NCBI GenBank assembly: GCA_035772405.1
Contig: JAYKKM010000048.1
Span: 3,399,501-3,463,500, forward strand
DNA: 64,000 bases
Reading direction: 5' to 3'
Source: Chrysogorgia sp. JL179-B06
Taxonomy: Eukaryota; Cnidaria; Anthozoa; Scleralcyonacea; Chrysogorgiidae
The notes beneath the pieces are model-generated. The model was not told the DNA's origin, made no database searches, and worked only from the letters and a program-made list of their open reading frames with translations. How positions within the stretch are numbered: position 1 is the stretch's first letter; each line of letters starts with the position of its first letter. The translations under genes and the position numbers were made by a program. Below, piece by piece: positions 10,090 through 21,273 of this stretch.

Positions 10090-11080
10090 ATTTCATTGTA
10101 CCTTGGTAGACAAGAGTTTCTATGAGAGTGGTTTCAACAGCTCATCCAAGTCGAACAAAGACGAGAGTTCATCAGAGTTGGTAGACAATAGTTTGTATGA
10201 TAGTTCTTTTGACTCTCACTGCTCCAATCATACGAAAACAAGAGTTGATGAGAGTTGATAGACAAGAGTTTGTTTGAGAGTTATCTTGACTCTCATTGCT
10301 TCTGATCAAAAGATCTCATTGCTCCAATCATACGAAAACAAGAGTTGATGAGAGTTGATAGACAAGAGTTTGTTTGAGAGTTATCTTGACTCTCATTGCT
10401 TCTGATCAAAAGAAGACGAGAGTTCATGAGAGTTGGTAGACAAGAGTTTGTATGAGAGTTACATCGACTCTCATTGCTCCTGGTCACACGAAGACGAGAG
10501 TTAATGAGAGTTGGTAGACAAGAGTTTGTTTGAGAGTTATCTTGACTCTCATCGCTCCTAGTCCAACGAAGATCAGGACGAGAGTTGATGAGAGTTGGTA
10601 TAGACTAGAGTTTGTATGAGAGTTATCTCGACTCTCATTGCTCCTGGTCAAACAAAGAAGAGAGCTTATGAGAGTTGGTAGACAAGAATTTGTAGGAGAG
10701 TTATCTCGACTCTTCTCACTCCCAGTCAAACGAAGACGAGAGTTGATGGTAGACATGAGTTTGTATGAGAGTTATCTCAACTCTCATTGCTCCTGGTCAA
10801 ACAAAGACGAAAGTTGATGAGAGTTGGTAGACAAGAGTTTGTATAAGAGTTATATCTTGACTCTCACTGCTCCTGGTCAAACGAAAACAAGAGTTGATGA
10901 GAGTTGGTAGACAAGAGTTTGTTTGAGAGTTATCTTGACTCTCATTGCTTCTGATCAAACGAAGACGAGGGTTGATGAAAGTTGGTAGACAAGAGTTTGT
11001 GCGAGATCGAGTTCTCTTTTTGCTCCCATGCAGTCACACGAATACGAGAGTTGACGAGAGTCAGTATATATAGACAACAG
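10090..11080 (-). repeat. About 80-bp minisatellite, inverted copy
   Basis: Units contain gagagttgatgagagttgg, agacaagagtttgt and gagttatcttgactctc, the reverse complement of the 6120-7340 unit. One sub-block (about 10187-10310) is repeated almost exactly at 10310-10430, showing recent local duplication. The two arrays flank the last two Ig exons in opposite orientation. Confidence 0.9.
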
Positions 11081-11605
11081 TTTATATGAGTTATCTCCTG
11101 GGTTATTTCGACCCGAATGTAATAACGACAAGACGGTGTAAACGTACCAGGTATCAACCTCGTATAAACAAAGCAAAATATATATATTTCGTTAAATGTT
11201 TAGGGTGCCTTTGTCTTGTTGTACGTGTAACCACCTGCTCAGGTCATAACAATGGCTACAACATTTTTTCGATTGTCAAGAATAATGGAGATTTATAACG
11301 AACCAATTTGAAGCCATGGTTTCCGTGTTTGCCAAAGTATTTCTCGCATTAGGTAAGTCTGGAGTTATGTGAATACATGTCAATAACGCCGTGTGGCACC
11401 GCGCACAACGAAGCAGATAGGTTGGATCATCATGCGCGAGTACATGGAAGATATACTTATCGCTCGTTTCTTATGTTGGCCACTACAATCGCCAGCTCCT
11501 TAAGTTATTCATGTACACAGTCATGCAACCACACATGCATATCAGAATCCATATATCTATCGAACAGAACTGTTGTTCTGACATTATTGTACTTCGCTCA
11601 CATCT
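11081..11605. other. Unassigned intergenic sequence
   Basis: Short frames only, none with recognisable protein features; no repeat family recognised. Confidence 0.4.
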
Positions 11606-11690
11606 GAGTCTCGGAATAGCTCAATGGTTAGAGCGACTCACTCATGGTAATCAGAAGCGAAGGACATGAGCAGTTGACAATCGTGCATGC
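11606..11690 (+). repeat. tRNA-like SINE head, family 1 (partial)
   Basis: Contains tagctcaatggttagagcg after gagtctcgg, then a degraded B-box half. It is diverged from and shorter than the other copies. Confidence 0.6.
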
Positions 11691-11872
11691 GTGAATCTTC
11701 TTTAAGTTATTGGGTTAATCAATTGTACATTAACCTGTACTTCAACTGAGGCCACCAAAATTAGCCAGTCACCATCCTGTATACTATAACCGCAAGACGA
11801 TCTGACGACTTCAACAAATAACATCTGATATTATTATTGGCTTTGAAGATAACTGTCTCTGAAATAATTCAA

Positions 11873-12267
11873 AAGGGAACTGTACCCAATAATAAATTAC
11901 TTTTAAATAAAAAGCCTTTAAGTATAATGTTTAGAAATGTTAATAGTTTTACGATATCTGTTCTTGTACTCGAGAAATAACGTTTTCATTCTCGTATTTT
12001 ATGCTTCTGGAAGCGTTTGCTCGATGGCTCATACTCGATGTCCAGCGGGATTTTGATGACGTCAAAATTGAAAAGGAAACCCGCTGTACAAAGCTGTACA
12101 TACATCAACCAAACTCGAAAATGGCGGCGTCCAGAGCATAAAATACGAGAATGAAAACGTAATTTCTCGAGTACAAGAGCAGATATCGTAAAACTATTAA
12201 CATTTCTAAATATACTTAAAGGCCTTTTATTTAAAATTAATTTATTTTTTGGGTACAGTTCTTTTAA
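11873..12267. mobile_element. Family A TTAA-type foldback element
   Basis: The left end is gggaactgtaccca and the right end gggtacagttcttttaa. Arms of about 125 bp are complementary, carrying ttaatagttttacgatatct and its inverse. Related copies are at 14812-15247, 3458-3588 (half) and 49322-49450 (half). The left TTAA is mutated. No coding capacity. Confidence 0.8.
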
Positions 12268-12365
12268 AGGGTTAAAAGTCAGTATCCACCTCAAACAGTC
12301 ATTCTGAAAGACTACCAAGTGTAGTATATTTAGTCTATATAAAGTTTGAAAGCTTTTTATTAGTA

Positions 12366-13007
12366 TTAAAGAGTGAGTGTCAGAGCAGTGCTTTGCGCGC
12401 TTGTGTTTTTGTTTTCATACGAATTGATTGCAGTGCATCGCATCGTTAGAACTATAATTTGCATATGAACTCTAGATTTATTTGGAAATGTTGAAATTGG
12501 AGTCTGATACTGACTAAGGGGCGTTATGAAGTTAATGTTCAAGACAATTTGAACAGTTGCGGTTCGCTTGTTTGTGAACCACTGCAAGCCGCGCGCAAAG
12601 CCGTTTCTGACGAACAAGCTGGCCCGGATGGCTTTAGTTCCTGAATCTTTGCAAATTCAAATTCATCAGAAGAAACAAAATATATTTATTTACTAGTCAC
12701 TCATCAAACACTTCCATTCGCAAACTTATTCGCGCTGTTTCAGCAGCATAACCCGGCCTTCCACGCTTCGGAGGCGAAGCGCTCGTAGCAGCTTGTATGT
12801 ATCGAAAAGATTACTCTAGTAAATGATCAATTTTACGAAAAATATCACAATTGATCACTCAGGTATATTTACTTCTTAGAAAACTTGAAAATGGATAATT
12901 TATAAGAAGGATTGATCAAATATCGACGGATTCGTTTGTGAACTGAAATAGGCGTCCCATAAAATGGCCGCCAAGAAGAAAACAAGCGCGCAAAGCACTA
13001 CCCTGAC
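12366..13007 (-). mobile_element. Family B TTAA element (piggyBac-like ends), truncated copy
   Basis: It begins TTAAAGAGTGAGTGTCAG, followed by gctttgcgcgcttg, and ends caagcgcgcaaagcac...ccctgac, having lost the last TIR bases and the TTAA. It is in opposite orientation to the copies at 28060-29155 and 52903-53538. An internal frame that stays open in those copies is broken here by a small deletion near 12660. Confidence 0.8.
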
Positions 13008-13409
13008 GTTAGTACTAGAAAACCATTAGGCGGGGAGTTAGCGTTAGGATCTAAGTTGTTTTGGGTTTATAGCAGTTCTATGATGTATTTCATCATACAG
13101 GCATGTCCGATCGTATCATAGCAGTACAATCTCTCATTTCCTCCCAGCTCTCGCGGATACTAAAATAGATCGTCCAGAAGACGATTGTTTGCGGGAGGGG
13201 ATCACAAAACGCCTAAATTGACTACCCTGAAGATGACCACCACTGCAGACCGTAATAAACGTGAGAGATGTTCTAACCTTGACTCTGCAGAGACGGACCA
13301 CGAATGAAACGGTCAAAACAAAACATAACGTCAAAACATAACCGTCACTACACAACAATAATACTCATTACTAACCTAGACGATCAACCTGTTCTCATTT
13401 AGATGTCCC
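13008..13409. other. Probable promoter/5' UTR region of the glycosyltransferase gene
   Basis: Non-repetitive spacer directly upstream of the start codon. No TATA box or other element could be defined. An upstream ATG at 13402 is followed by a stop after seven codons. Confidence 0.35.
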
Positions 13410-14791
13410 ATGGCTCTGGTGAGTAGAACCAAGATACACTATCTCACGTCGAAAGAGCTACGTAATTTCAAAGTCCTCGTCCTCTTCGTCTTTCTCGTGT
13501 ATGGCTTGGCGCTCCCGCTGTGGTTCGCGTTATACGGACACTCCTTTCTCCACGTAAACGAACGCTGGGTCGACATCGTCGGTTCTAAAACTCACGCATC
13601 ACAAAACGTCAACACGAAGCACGTTGAACGAAGGAGGATCAAGGATGTTCAAAATAGCAAACTGAACAACGAAAACATCGAGAAAAACTACAACGACAGC
13701 GCAGCTACAATACCTCGGCCACCGACAAAATTTAGCGCAATTTATTTCAAGAAAACCTACAATAGTGAAACCGGGATACCTCGACCAAAACTCCACCGAA
13801 TTCCCTCGCAGAATGGACGGCTACTTTCAATGAAATGGGACAAAGTTTGCTGTCAGAGTGTGAACTCGTTGAGAAAGTATCCGCTGTTTCCACGGCTTCC
13901 AAGCGAGACGCGTTATCTACGACACTTGAGGGTACCGATTTCGGGAAAATTATACGGAGAGCGAATAATAGGTCGCTTAGCTCCGCCCGAGACGGGGACT
14001 TATAGTTTTCTCGTGAAGTGTTCGGCCACATGCGAGTTGTGGCTCGGGCAAAACGAGTACCCACGCAGCAGTAAGCTCTTGGTAAAAATAGCCCACGGTA
14101 AACAAATAAACGTGACGGCCGGAGGCCAGCAAAAACCATTCCACGTAGCGCTTTCTTCTGGGAGAAGGTACTTCATCGATATACTCTTCACGGTATACAG
14201 ACAATTGGACGACCCTTTGGAAGTATTCTGGAAAATACCAAGCGTTGCTGGCGGATACCGTTTAATAACGCAGGAATTCTTCTCGGGTTTTGTAAAAACG
14301 CCCAGGTCTCTGAGGACCACACTGGACGTTCTCTCTCGCACACCGAGTACGCGATTGACGCCGTTTTTGGAAGCGATAGAGGAAGAAGGCGAAGACGATG
14401 ATGATTTCAGAACCATCGGAGAAGAAAGAGATAGCAACGATACGTTTTATGATCAGCAAGGTGTGACCATTCCTATCGATACTAGCTTGCAGTCGATCGT
14501 ATCTGCACCGTTCACAAAAGTACCAAAGTTCGATACATTGATTTTTCCGTATTTGAAACGGTGCGACCATAGACCTGCATCAAATCTTGCAATTAACCGT
14601 TCGTTGGGAAAATATGAAGGAGTGTGGAGAACGTCTTTATCGTCTGTGTATCCCAACGATAACACAGGTCTCATGATGTGTATTGGAAACCGTTATCCAG
14701 CGGATTGTCAAGGAAATGATAGAATATCGAATAAGACAGTCCAGAAATTATTAAGCTTGTATACTAGTGTTCTAAACAAGCACAATCTACG
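13410..14791 (+). CDS. B4GALNT3: B4GALNT3-like exon 1 (start, membrane anchor, PA14-like)
   Basis: ATG at 13410 in a good context (ccATGG). Donor ggtaag after 14791, leaving phase 2. It encodes residues 1-460: cytosolic tail, anchor, stem with basic clusters, PA14-like fold ([19 protein letters not shown]) and an acidic stretch EEEGEDDDD. Confidence 0.92.
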
Positions 14792-17700
14792 GTAAGTAGA
14801 AATAATATGTATTAAAGAGGAACTGTACCCAAAAAATAAATTACTTTCAAATAAAAGGCTTTTAAGTATAATGTTTAGAAATGTTAATAGTTTTACGGTA
14901 TCTTCTCTTGTTCTCGAGAAATAACGCTTCTGGACGCCGCCATTTTCGAGTTTGTTCGACGGCTCAAGATTGATGTACAGCGGTTGTTTTCTTTTCAATT
15001 TTGACGTCATTGCGTGCTTGTCTTTTGTTCCTTGCATTCAAGTGACGTGAAAACCCCCGCTGGACCTCGAGTCTGAGACCCCGAGCAAACTCGAAAATGG
15101 CGGCGTCCAGAAGCAAAATTAATTCGAGAATTAAGACATTATTTCTCTAGTACTAGAGCAGATACCGTCGTAAAACTATTAAAAACATTATAATAAAAGG
15201 CCTTTTATTTTAAAATAATTTATTTTTTGGGTACAGTTCCCCTTTAACTGAGAAATACGTTTCGCAATTACCCATCGGCCCCCTAGCCATGGCCCCCAGG
15301 GACCAGACCGCGCACGCCGTGTATTTATTTTATTGTCTGCAGGATAACAAATCGCACGAAGAATTTGAAGGTTTTCTCGGCCAATATTTAACCGTTTTCA
15401 ATTCTGAAAACAGATTAATTGGAATTAGCGAGTCTAAATACATAACATACGTGCCTATTATATTACGAGAACGTGCGTACCCTTCGTAAAAACGGTTTAT
15501 GTACTTAGAAATTAGTCGGTAATCAGGAGACAGGAGACCAAATGAGCAATAAAAACACGAAAAATCATCCAGTTTGACAAAAATTGACATGTATGCGGAT
15601 TAAAAATCATCACCTTTGTGATTGGGACGAGCAGCTCATTGTGAAATAAAGACTATATTGTGTTCATGCTTACGAAGTTACAGATTATTTTGAATTGGAG
15701 ATTAATCGGCTCATCTCTAAATACGAAAACTGAAAAGTTTACTGTTCTTGCAAATGATATACATATGCAGTAACAAACTTCTCGCGATGGTTCCGCGTTG
15801 TGTAAATTATCTGCCAACAAAATGCTGAGTTTTATAAGAAGGTCTTCCTTTGATACCCATGCATGACCCTGCACATGTCCGTATTGCACTATATTATACA
15901 CAGCTTTAGTTTGGAGTCATTTTGCATACTGTTCCCAAGTCTGGGCGCCGCAGTCAGTGTCGTTAATACTCAACATCGAAAGAGTCCAACGCCGCGCAAT
16001 TACTAAGTTTATTCTCTCGTTGCCATTCAGATCTGATGTTAAAACTATAGGATAGACTGAAAAAAAAGGAACTGCTACCTCTGTCCTACTGGCACGAGTA
16101 CCTGGACTTAGTATATACCTTTTTAAAGCATTAGTTGGTTCATGTGAATCTTACATTTCTATTAAGTCCTCCAGCCGTGTAACAAGACGTATAAACCGTC
16201 AAATGGATTTATTTTATACCTAAAGTGAATAGCTTAACTTTTCAGAAAAAGTTTCTATTGTAGAAATTAACCCCTACGATATCCAATTCTCTGCCATCAA
16301 ATCTGCAAGATGTTAACCTTTCTATTGGTCAATTCAAATCTGAACTGCTAAAACATTATCATTATACAACCGAACACGTGTATATGATGTCGAAATTCCG
16401 CAAACGTTTAAAACCGTATATGTAAAATGTCACCTGTGTCGTCCCCTGTCTAGTCTTTTTGTTAAAATGTGCTTTTAGTTTATTTTTTATCTTAGGGACC
16501 CCGTAATGGAGCGATAAGCTCTGTAGGGTTTCGCTGCTACTCAATGTGGCAAAGCTTGTACATAAATAAATAAACTTATGTGTTATATATTCTTACGTGT
16601 TCTTAGGCATGATGTGAAAAAAGGCAGCCAGGTGCAGCCTGCACTAAAAGTTACCAGTTTGGTAAACATCGAGCAAAAGATTGATTCCCTGAAAGGTTCC
16701 CGATTCCTACTTGAAGTTGGCCTCACTGATCTCCGATCGAACTCCACAATCCTCCAATCGCAGTACTTGTACATGGACAAAGACGGGACTAGCCTTTGCT
16801 CTCCTGGTGGCTTCACTGTCGACTTGCGTGCAACAATCAACGTCGTAGTGGTTGCCGAAGGACAGCCAAGATGGCTTCGCCATTTTTTGGCCAACATGGA
16901 GAGGGTGTATCTGAATACCAATGATGAACACTTGAATATTATCATTGCGAAATATGGAAGAGACGATACACAACTTATGGAAGATAACGCGGGGTAAACT
17001 AGCTAGAGATTATATAAATAGAATATATTATAGGCCATTATTATATATACTCATACAATCTCGATTGTGATTGGCTAAAACACCTACAGACAATTCTTTA
17101 TGTCTTTCCACCTACAAAATATCAAAAATTGTCTGTAGGCGATCGACGTAATTGTCTTTGCCTATGGCTTACTTCCTAAACTCCCTAAAGGCTTCTATAT
17201 TTGTAATTGTATAATAAAACAATTATTGTATTCGGTTTACACATGATGTCAACAATTATCCAGACCTCTGTCAATGTTATCCGCCACAGCCTTCGGCAGA
17301 TAACATTGACCTCTGTCTGGATAATTCTTGATATCATGCTCAGCATCATCCAATAATTGTATGATAATACTGCTCTTATCGTGTACACAGTTGAGGCAAC
17401 ACAGTCTTGGCTGAACAACCTTGTTAACAACATTTTTCCCCTTGGACAGCCCACCATTTCTTTCGCCTGTTGACAACTTCGACAGGTTAATTCTGCATTT
17501 TTTGCGTGCAGTCCGACATATGTTTTCGTTCATGTTAACTTGTTCGTCTGTTCGCTGTGGTTTTGATAAAGGTTTACACCTGTTAGACATTCATTTGCTG
17601 CGTTTTTTAAATGAAAAACATTAAAGATAAGCAAAACAGATGTTCCAGCACGTTACGTTGTTCAGTATATTTCAATCAAATCAATTCAGAAATTTTCCCG

Positions 17701-19954
17701 CCAAAACTTTAAGTTAAACCGTATGGCCCTGCACTATAAAGATAGCGCTGTAAATCTTTCTTGAAAACGTAAACGAGCCATCGAGACCACAATTTATCCT
17801 AACCGTTGTGGATATTTTCTTCCAAGGAATCTCTTGCCAAGAATTCGAATGGTGAGAAGCTTTGGCGTGTTTCACAAAGCAAAGGCAATCCAGTCGGCAG
17901 TGGACACCATCCAAGATCAAAGCAGCATAGTGTTTCTTGTTGACCTTCATGTCCTCATCCCCGACACCATGATGTCATTGGTTAGAAAGGTAAGACTTCT
18001 TACGGCGCTCTTTCAGACCCTTTTCGAACTGGATTGTTATTGTATCCCACTATCATTAGTACTAGGGAGATGCGATCGAAGTATCATGGGGCGAGCGTAT
18101 TTATAATTTCAGGGGTACAGATGTTGCCAGGATTTCGAAAATCACAGGTGATTTATTGGCTTTTTCGCAGATATCTAGATTTTTTTATCTGACTCTCTCT
18201 CTCTCTCTCTGTTCGATCTCTTTCCCTTCGTCTACCGCACAATCTATCTTCCCGTTCTTCTTACATGCTCCCACATGTCACCGACAATTGCAGTTGTATA
18301 TATAAAGTACGGGTCGCTCTCTCGTTTAGATTGTACCATAACTGCACTGATGAGCTGTAGTACAGCGAAACACGTGTCTGCAGATTGAATTAATTAATCA
18401 TGTTTGTACATTTGCCACGTGAAGACTGAATGCTTTTCCATTCATTATGTAGCACACTATAAGAGAAAAGATGGTTTTCAATCCAGTTTTGTTCCGTTTG
18501 GCACACTGTGGAAGCCAGGCAACGGCAACAAAACCATCTCGAGGGTTCTGGGAGACTTTTGGATACGGTATTTTAGGTAAAAAGTTTAATTCACGATTTT
18601 AGGATGGAATGGAGAGATGAATGGATAGATGGAATAGGATGCAATGGATGGATGGATAGATGAATGGATGCATGCATGGATGGATGAAGAATTGGAATGA
18701 ATAGATGGAATAAGAGCAATGGATGGATGGATGGATGGACGGATGGATGGATGGACGGACGGATAAATGAAGCGAGGGATGGATGGAATAGGATAGAGGG
18801 ATGGAAGGAGGGATGGAAGGAGGGAGGGAAGGAGGGAGGGAGGGAGGGAGGGAAGGAGGGAGGGAGGGAGGGAGGGAAGGAGGGAGGGAGGGAGGGAAGG
18901 AGGGAGGGAAGGAGGGAGGGAAGGAGGGAGGGAAGGAGGGAGAGATGGAGGAGGGATGGGAAAGATAGGCTGGGTGAATGGATGGATGAATGGATGGAAA
19001 GGATAGGATGGATCGATCGATCGACAGAGGGAGGGAGGGACGGAGGGAGGGAAGGAAGGAGGAATGGATGCGAAGGATAGGATAGGATGGATAATTAAGA
19101 TGGATGGATAATTAAGATGGATGGATAATTAAGATGAATGGGATGTATGGTGAATAGAATGGATGAGATGGATGGAATGCATAGAATGGATGGAATGGAT
19201 GGAATGGAATGGATGGAATGGGTAGAATGGATGGAATGGATGGAATGAATATGGATGGAGTGGATGGATGGAATGAATGAATGAATGAATGGATGGATGG
19301 AATGAATGAATGGAATGGATGGAATTGATGGAATGGATGGAATAGATAGATGGAATGGATGGAATGAATAGATGGAAGGAATGGATGGATGGAATCAATA
19401 GATGTAATGAATGGAATGAATGGAATCGATGGAATCGATGGTATGGATATATGGAATGAATGGAATAGGTGTATGGATGGAATAGGTGTATGGATGGAAT
19501 GGATGCAATGGGTCGAATATATAAAATGAATGGCTGGAATGGATGGAATGGAATGAACGAATGGAATGGATGGAATTGATGGGATGGAGTGGGATGGATA
19601 ATTAAGATGGATAGGATGAATGGATGCATGCATGCATGCATGGATGGATAGAGGAAAAGGATAGATGGAAAGATGGATGAGATGGATGGGATAGATATGA
19701 TGGATGCATGCATGAATGGATGGGATGGATTCATGGACAATCCATTAACTTTTTTCTATTCTGTTCATTCAGGGATATACAAATCAGATTGGGATCGCAT
19801 TGGTGGAATGAGTTCAAATAACTACAGTCATGGTTGGGGTGGGGAGGACTGGGAACTATTAGATCAGATCCTGCTTGCAGGCTTGGAAGTAGACCGACTG
19901 CGTGTACCTAACTTTTACCATTTTTATCACTCAAAGAAGGGCATGTGGAATTAG
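13410..19954 (+). CDS. B4GALNT3: Beta-1,4-N-acetylgalactosaminyltransferase 3/4-like (CHGN family) with PA14-like domain (exons 13410-14791, 16607-16993, 17827-17989, 18453-18567, 19773-19954)
   Basis: The five exons sum to 2229 nt (742 aa) with matching phases 2, 2, 0 and 1. The N-terminus is a type II signal anchor (short basic tail, hydrophobic residues about 22-42). A PA14-like domain covers about 160-276 and an acidic linker follows at about 325-350. The CHGN catalytic domain covers about 535-742, with the DLH metal-binding (DxD-type) motif at 629-631 and [10 protein letters not shown] from 704. The C-terminus [12 protein letters not shown] closely resembles vertebrate B4GALNT3/4. In that family the enzyme transfers GalNAc to terminal GlcNAc in the Golgi, making LacdiNAc. 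Length is below the roughly 1000 aa of the human enzymes because the middle is shorter. Acceptor specificity is inferred from family only; a chondroitin-type activity is the alternative. Confidence 0.9.
14812..15247. mobile_element. Family A TTAA foldback element, full copy
   Basis: Bounded by TTAA on both sides (14812-14815 and 15244-15247), with ggaactgtaccc termini inverted at the right as gggtacagttcc. Arms of about 120 bp are complementary. It sits only 20 bp past the exon 1 splice donor. Confidence 0.85.
15248..15927. other. Intron sequence, unassigned
   Basis: Contains a 66-codon plus-strand frame at 15289-15489 without recognisable features. No splice pair joins it in phase to the neighbouring exons, and the gene reads correctly without it. 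Confidence 0.45.
15928..16575 (+). mobile_element. LINE 3' end, decayed
   Basis: Reads as broken frames: [11 protein letters not shown] and [12 protein letters not shown], then the 3' UTR block ctccagccgtgtaacaaga, ending near a short aataaataaa tail at 16563. It is paralogous to 47279-47662 plus 48482-48727. Frameshifts show it is inactive. Confidence 0.7.
16607..16993 (+). CDS. B4GALNT3: B4GALNT3-like exon 2
   Basis: Acceptor gttcttag, donor gtaaac; 387 nt, phase 2 to 2. It carries the start of the catalytic domain: [19 protein letters not shown] and [12 protein letters not shown], the nucleotide-sugar-binding beta strands of the CHGN fold. Confidence 0.9.
17030..17710. repeat. Foldback/MITE-like region with a strong hairpin at 17252-17341
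   Basis: 17252-17341 is a near-perfect hairpin (attatccagacctctgtcaa and its inverse near 17310). An outer pair, acctacagacaatt and aattgtctgtagg, lies at 17090-17145. The 3' part, cagaaattttcccgccaaaa, recurs at 26400-26430, linking this region to the one at 26150-26545. Confidence 0.6.
17827..17989 (+). CDS. B4GALNT3: B4GALNT3-like exon 3 (DLH metal site)
   Basis: Acceptor cttccaag, donor gtaaga; 163 nt, phase 2 to 0. Encodes [14 protein letters not shown] and [15 protein letters not shown] is the DxD-equivalent that binds the divalent cation and UDP-sugar. Confidence 0.92.
18195..18212. repeat. (CT)n microsatellite
   Basis: Short pure ctctct run in the intron upstream of the ribozyme. 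Confidence 0.85.
18342..18383 (+). ncRNA. Type I hammerhead ribozyme, complete
   Basis: Order: stem I CTGCA (18342-18346), CTGATGA (18347-18353), stem II GCTGT-AGT-ACAGC (18354-18366), GAAA (18367-18370), short stem III CA-CG-TG, cleavage triplet GTC ending at 18378, then TGCAG (18379-18383) closing stem I. Every conserved core base is present, so self-cleavage is predicted after C18378. Surrounding DNA (about 18215-18420) resembles the right part of the element at 7817-8400. The copy lies in an intron of the transferase gene, sense to it, so it could act within the pre-mRNA. Confidence 0.85.
18453..18567 (+). CDS. B4GALNT3: B4GALNT3-like exon 4
   Basis: Acceptor attatgtag, donor gtattt; 115 nt, phase 0 to 1. 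Encodes [14 protein letters not shown] and GFWETFGYG, matching the conserved block between the DxD site and the WGGED motif. Too short to appear as a stand-alone ORF. Confidence 0.88.
18600..19740. repeat. (GGAT)n and (GGGA/AGGA)n arrays
   Basis: Tetranucleotide ggat repeats with an internal pure-purine stretch at about 18790-18960 (gggaaggagggaggg), returning to ggaatggat-type units to 19740. Long open frames on both strands here are low-complexity artefacts. Confidence 0.95.
19773..19954 (+). CDS. B4GALNT3: B4GALNT3-like exon 5 ([10 protein letters not shown], stop)
   Basis: Acceptor cattcag, entry phase 1, stop TAG at 19952-19954. Encodes [13 protein letters not shown], the catalytic-base motif [10 protein letters not shown], and the typical family C-terminus. 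Confidence 0.95.
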
Positions 19955-20133
19955 ACCAACATATTTCACTGGCTATAAATGCACTGGGAAATGTTTTAAA
20001 GTAACTTCTCCCAACTGGTACTATAGAAAATGTTTGGAGACCAATAAGGAGAATTTGTATGTTGATAATGGCGAGTAAAGGGTTAATTTTTAATTTAATT
20101 TTTATTAAACTTTGCCTTACATGATTACAATAA
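19955..20133 (+). other. B4GALNT3: Probable 3' UTR of the glycosyltransferase gene
   Basis: AT-rich sequence after the stop. ATTAAA at about 20104-20109 is the only plausible polyadenylation signal seen before the transposon remnant. Confidence 0.35.
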
Positions 20134-20725
20134 TACCGTAGAATCCCGCTTATAAGCCCCCGCCGATTATAAGCCCCCCCGATTATAAGCCCCCCCACCG
20201 ATTATAAGCACACCGATTATAAGCCCCCCGGTTATAAGCCCATCTGTTTGGTAACAGAAAATACCTTCCGGTTATAAGCCCCCCGGATATAAGCCCACCT
20301 TTCATTAGCACCTTTTAGTGATGACGATGACGACGACGATGAAGATCATTTCGAGGCAGCTACATATAACTTGTGTAGCAGATTTTGTTATAGACAAACG
20401 CGATGTTTTCCACATTATAAGTTCTGGTTACTATTTGTTACTTTTATAGAAATTTGAAGCGGTATAACTTGAACTTTTAAGTTGCGCCGGGGTTTTTAAT
20501 AACGTTTCATATGGAATGGATTGTTTTTGGAATGGTTCTCTGGACAAAATCAGAAATTTTCTTTATTTGTTATTGTTTTTGTGCACTTGTGATATTAAGC
20601 AAAACGTCGAGCAATAAAGTGCGAACATAGTTTGTCTGTTGCGTTTTGAAACGTTTTTTCTATCCAGCTTATTAGCCCTCCCGGTTATAATCCCTCCCGG
20701 TTATAAGCCCACTCAAAAGGGGCCA
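20134..20725. mobile_element. pogo/Tigger-like DNA transposon remnant
   Basis: The left end is taccgtagaatcccgcttat, followed by many repeats of gattataagccccc. More gttataagccc blocks lie at 20225-20300 and 20670-20710. The right terminus is missing. The termini resemble those of the element at 43301-44161 (cagtagaaccccgct). Confidence 0.6.
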
Positions 20726-20936
20726 CTGCTCCAGTCCTATTTTTGAGATCGCGCCCTCGGAGAGTTACCCTGGGGGCAAAAATGGGCGGGGCGAAACTCG
20801 GCGGCCAAAGAGAACCTGGTGTCTAATGGTCTTATGTTGCTTGCTATCCGGCTTCCGGTTTTGTCTTTCACAGTCAGTTCTTCCTGTTTAAATGTTTTGC
20901 AGCACCATTTATAGACTATAGTGCTGCAAATAGGAG

Positions 20937-21273
20937 ATGCTTGAGACACACAGGCACTTGCTGATAGCTCATCGAGCTGCGATCGTTCAAGATTTGCTCG
21001 TGGACGATGTTTTGACCGAGTTGAGAAGCAATTTCGTTATCGATCGAGATGACAGCGAGTTGATATTGAATGAGGAGATATCTCGAAAAAAGGCCGAGAA
21101 ACTTCTCGATATATTGCCGAGCAAGGGCTACGATGCCTTTCGATACTTTTACGAAAGTTTAAGCGAGAAGTATGGTCACTTAGCTCGACTGTTGGCCGAG
21201 GGGATCGGTGGAAATCAGGCTGGAAATGATGGTTTCGCTCACTCGACTCACTTGAACAACAACACAGAAGGAG
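20937..21273 (+). CDS. APAF1: APAF-1 exon 1: CARD 1
   Basis: The start is ATG at 20937, with an in-frame TAG only two codons upstream (20931-20933), so no longer N-terminus is possible in this exon. Donor gtaaga after 21273, phase 1. The protein (IVQDLLVDDVLTELRSNFV, AEKLLDILPSKGYDAF) has the helical CARD pattern, including the acidic/basic helix pairs used for caspase docking. It is about half identical by eye to CARD 2. Confidence 0.9.

Noticed and set aside
15289..15489. 66-codon frame as an extra exon of the transferase
   Set aside because: No splice sites in phase with exons 1 and 2, which already join correctly; the sequence has no match to the family.
18697..19740. Frames up to 203 codons in the ggat/ggga arrays
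   Set aside because: Tetranucleotide repeats read in all frames without stops; no domain content.
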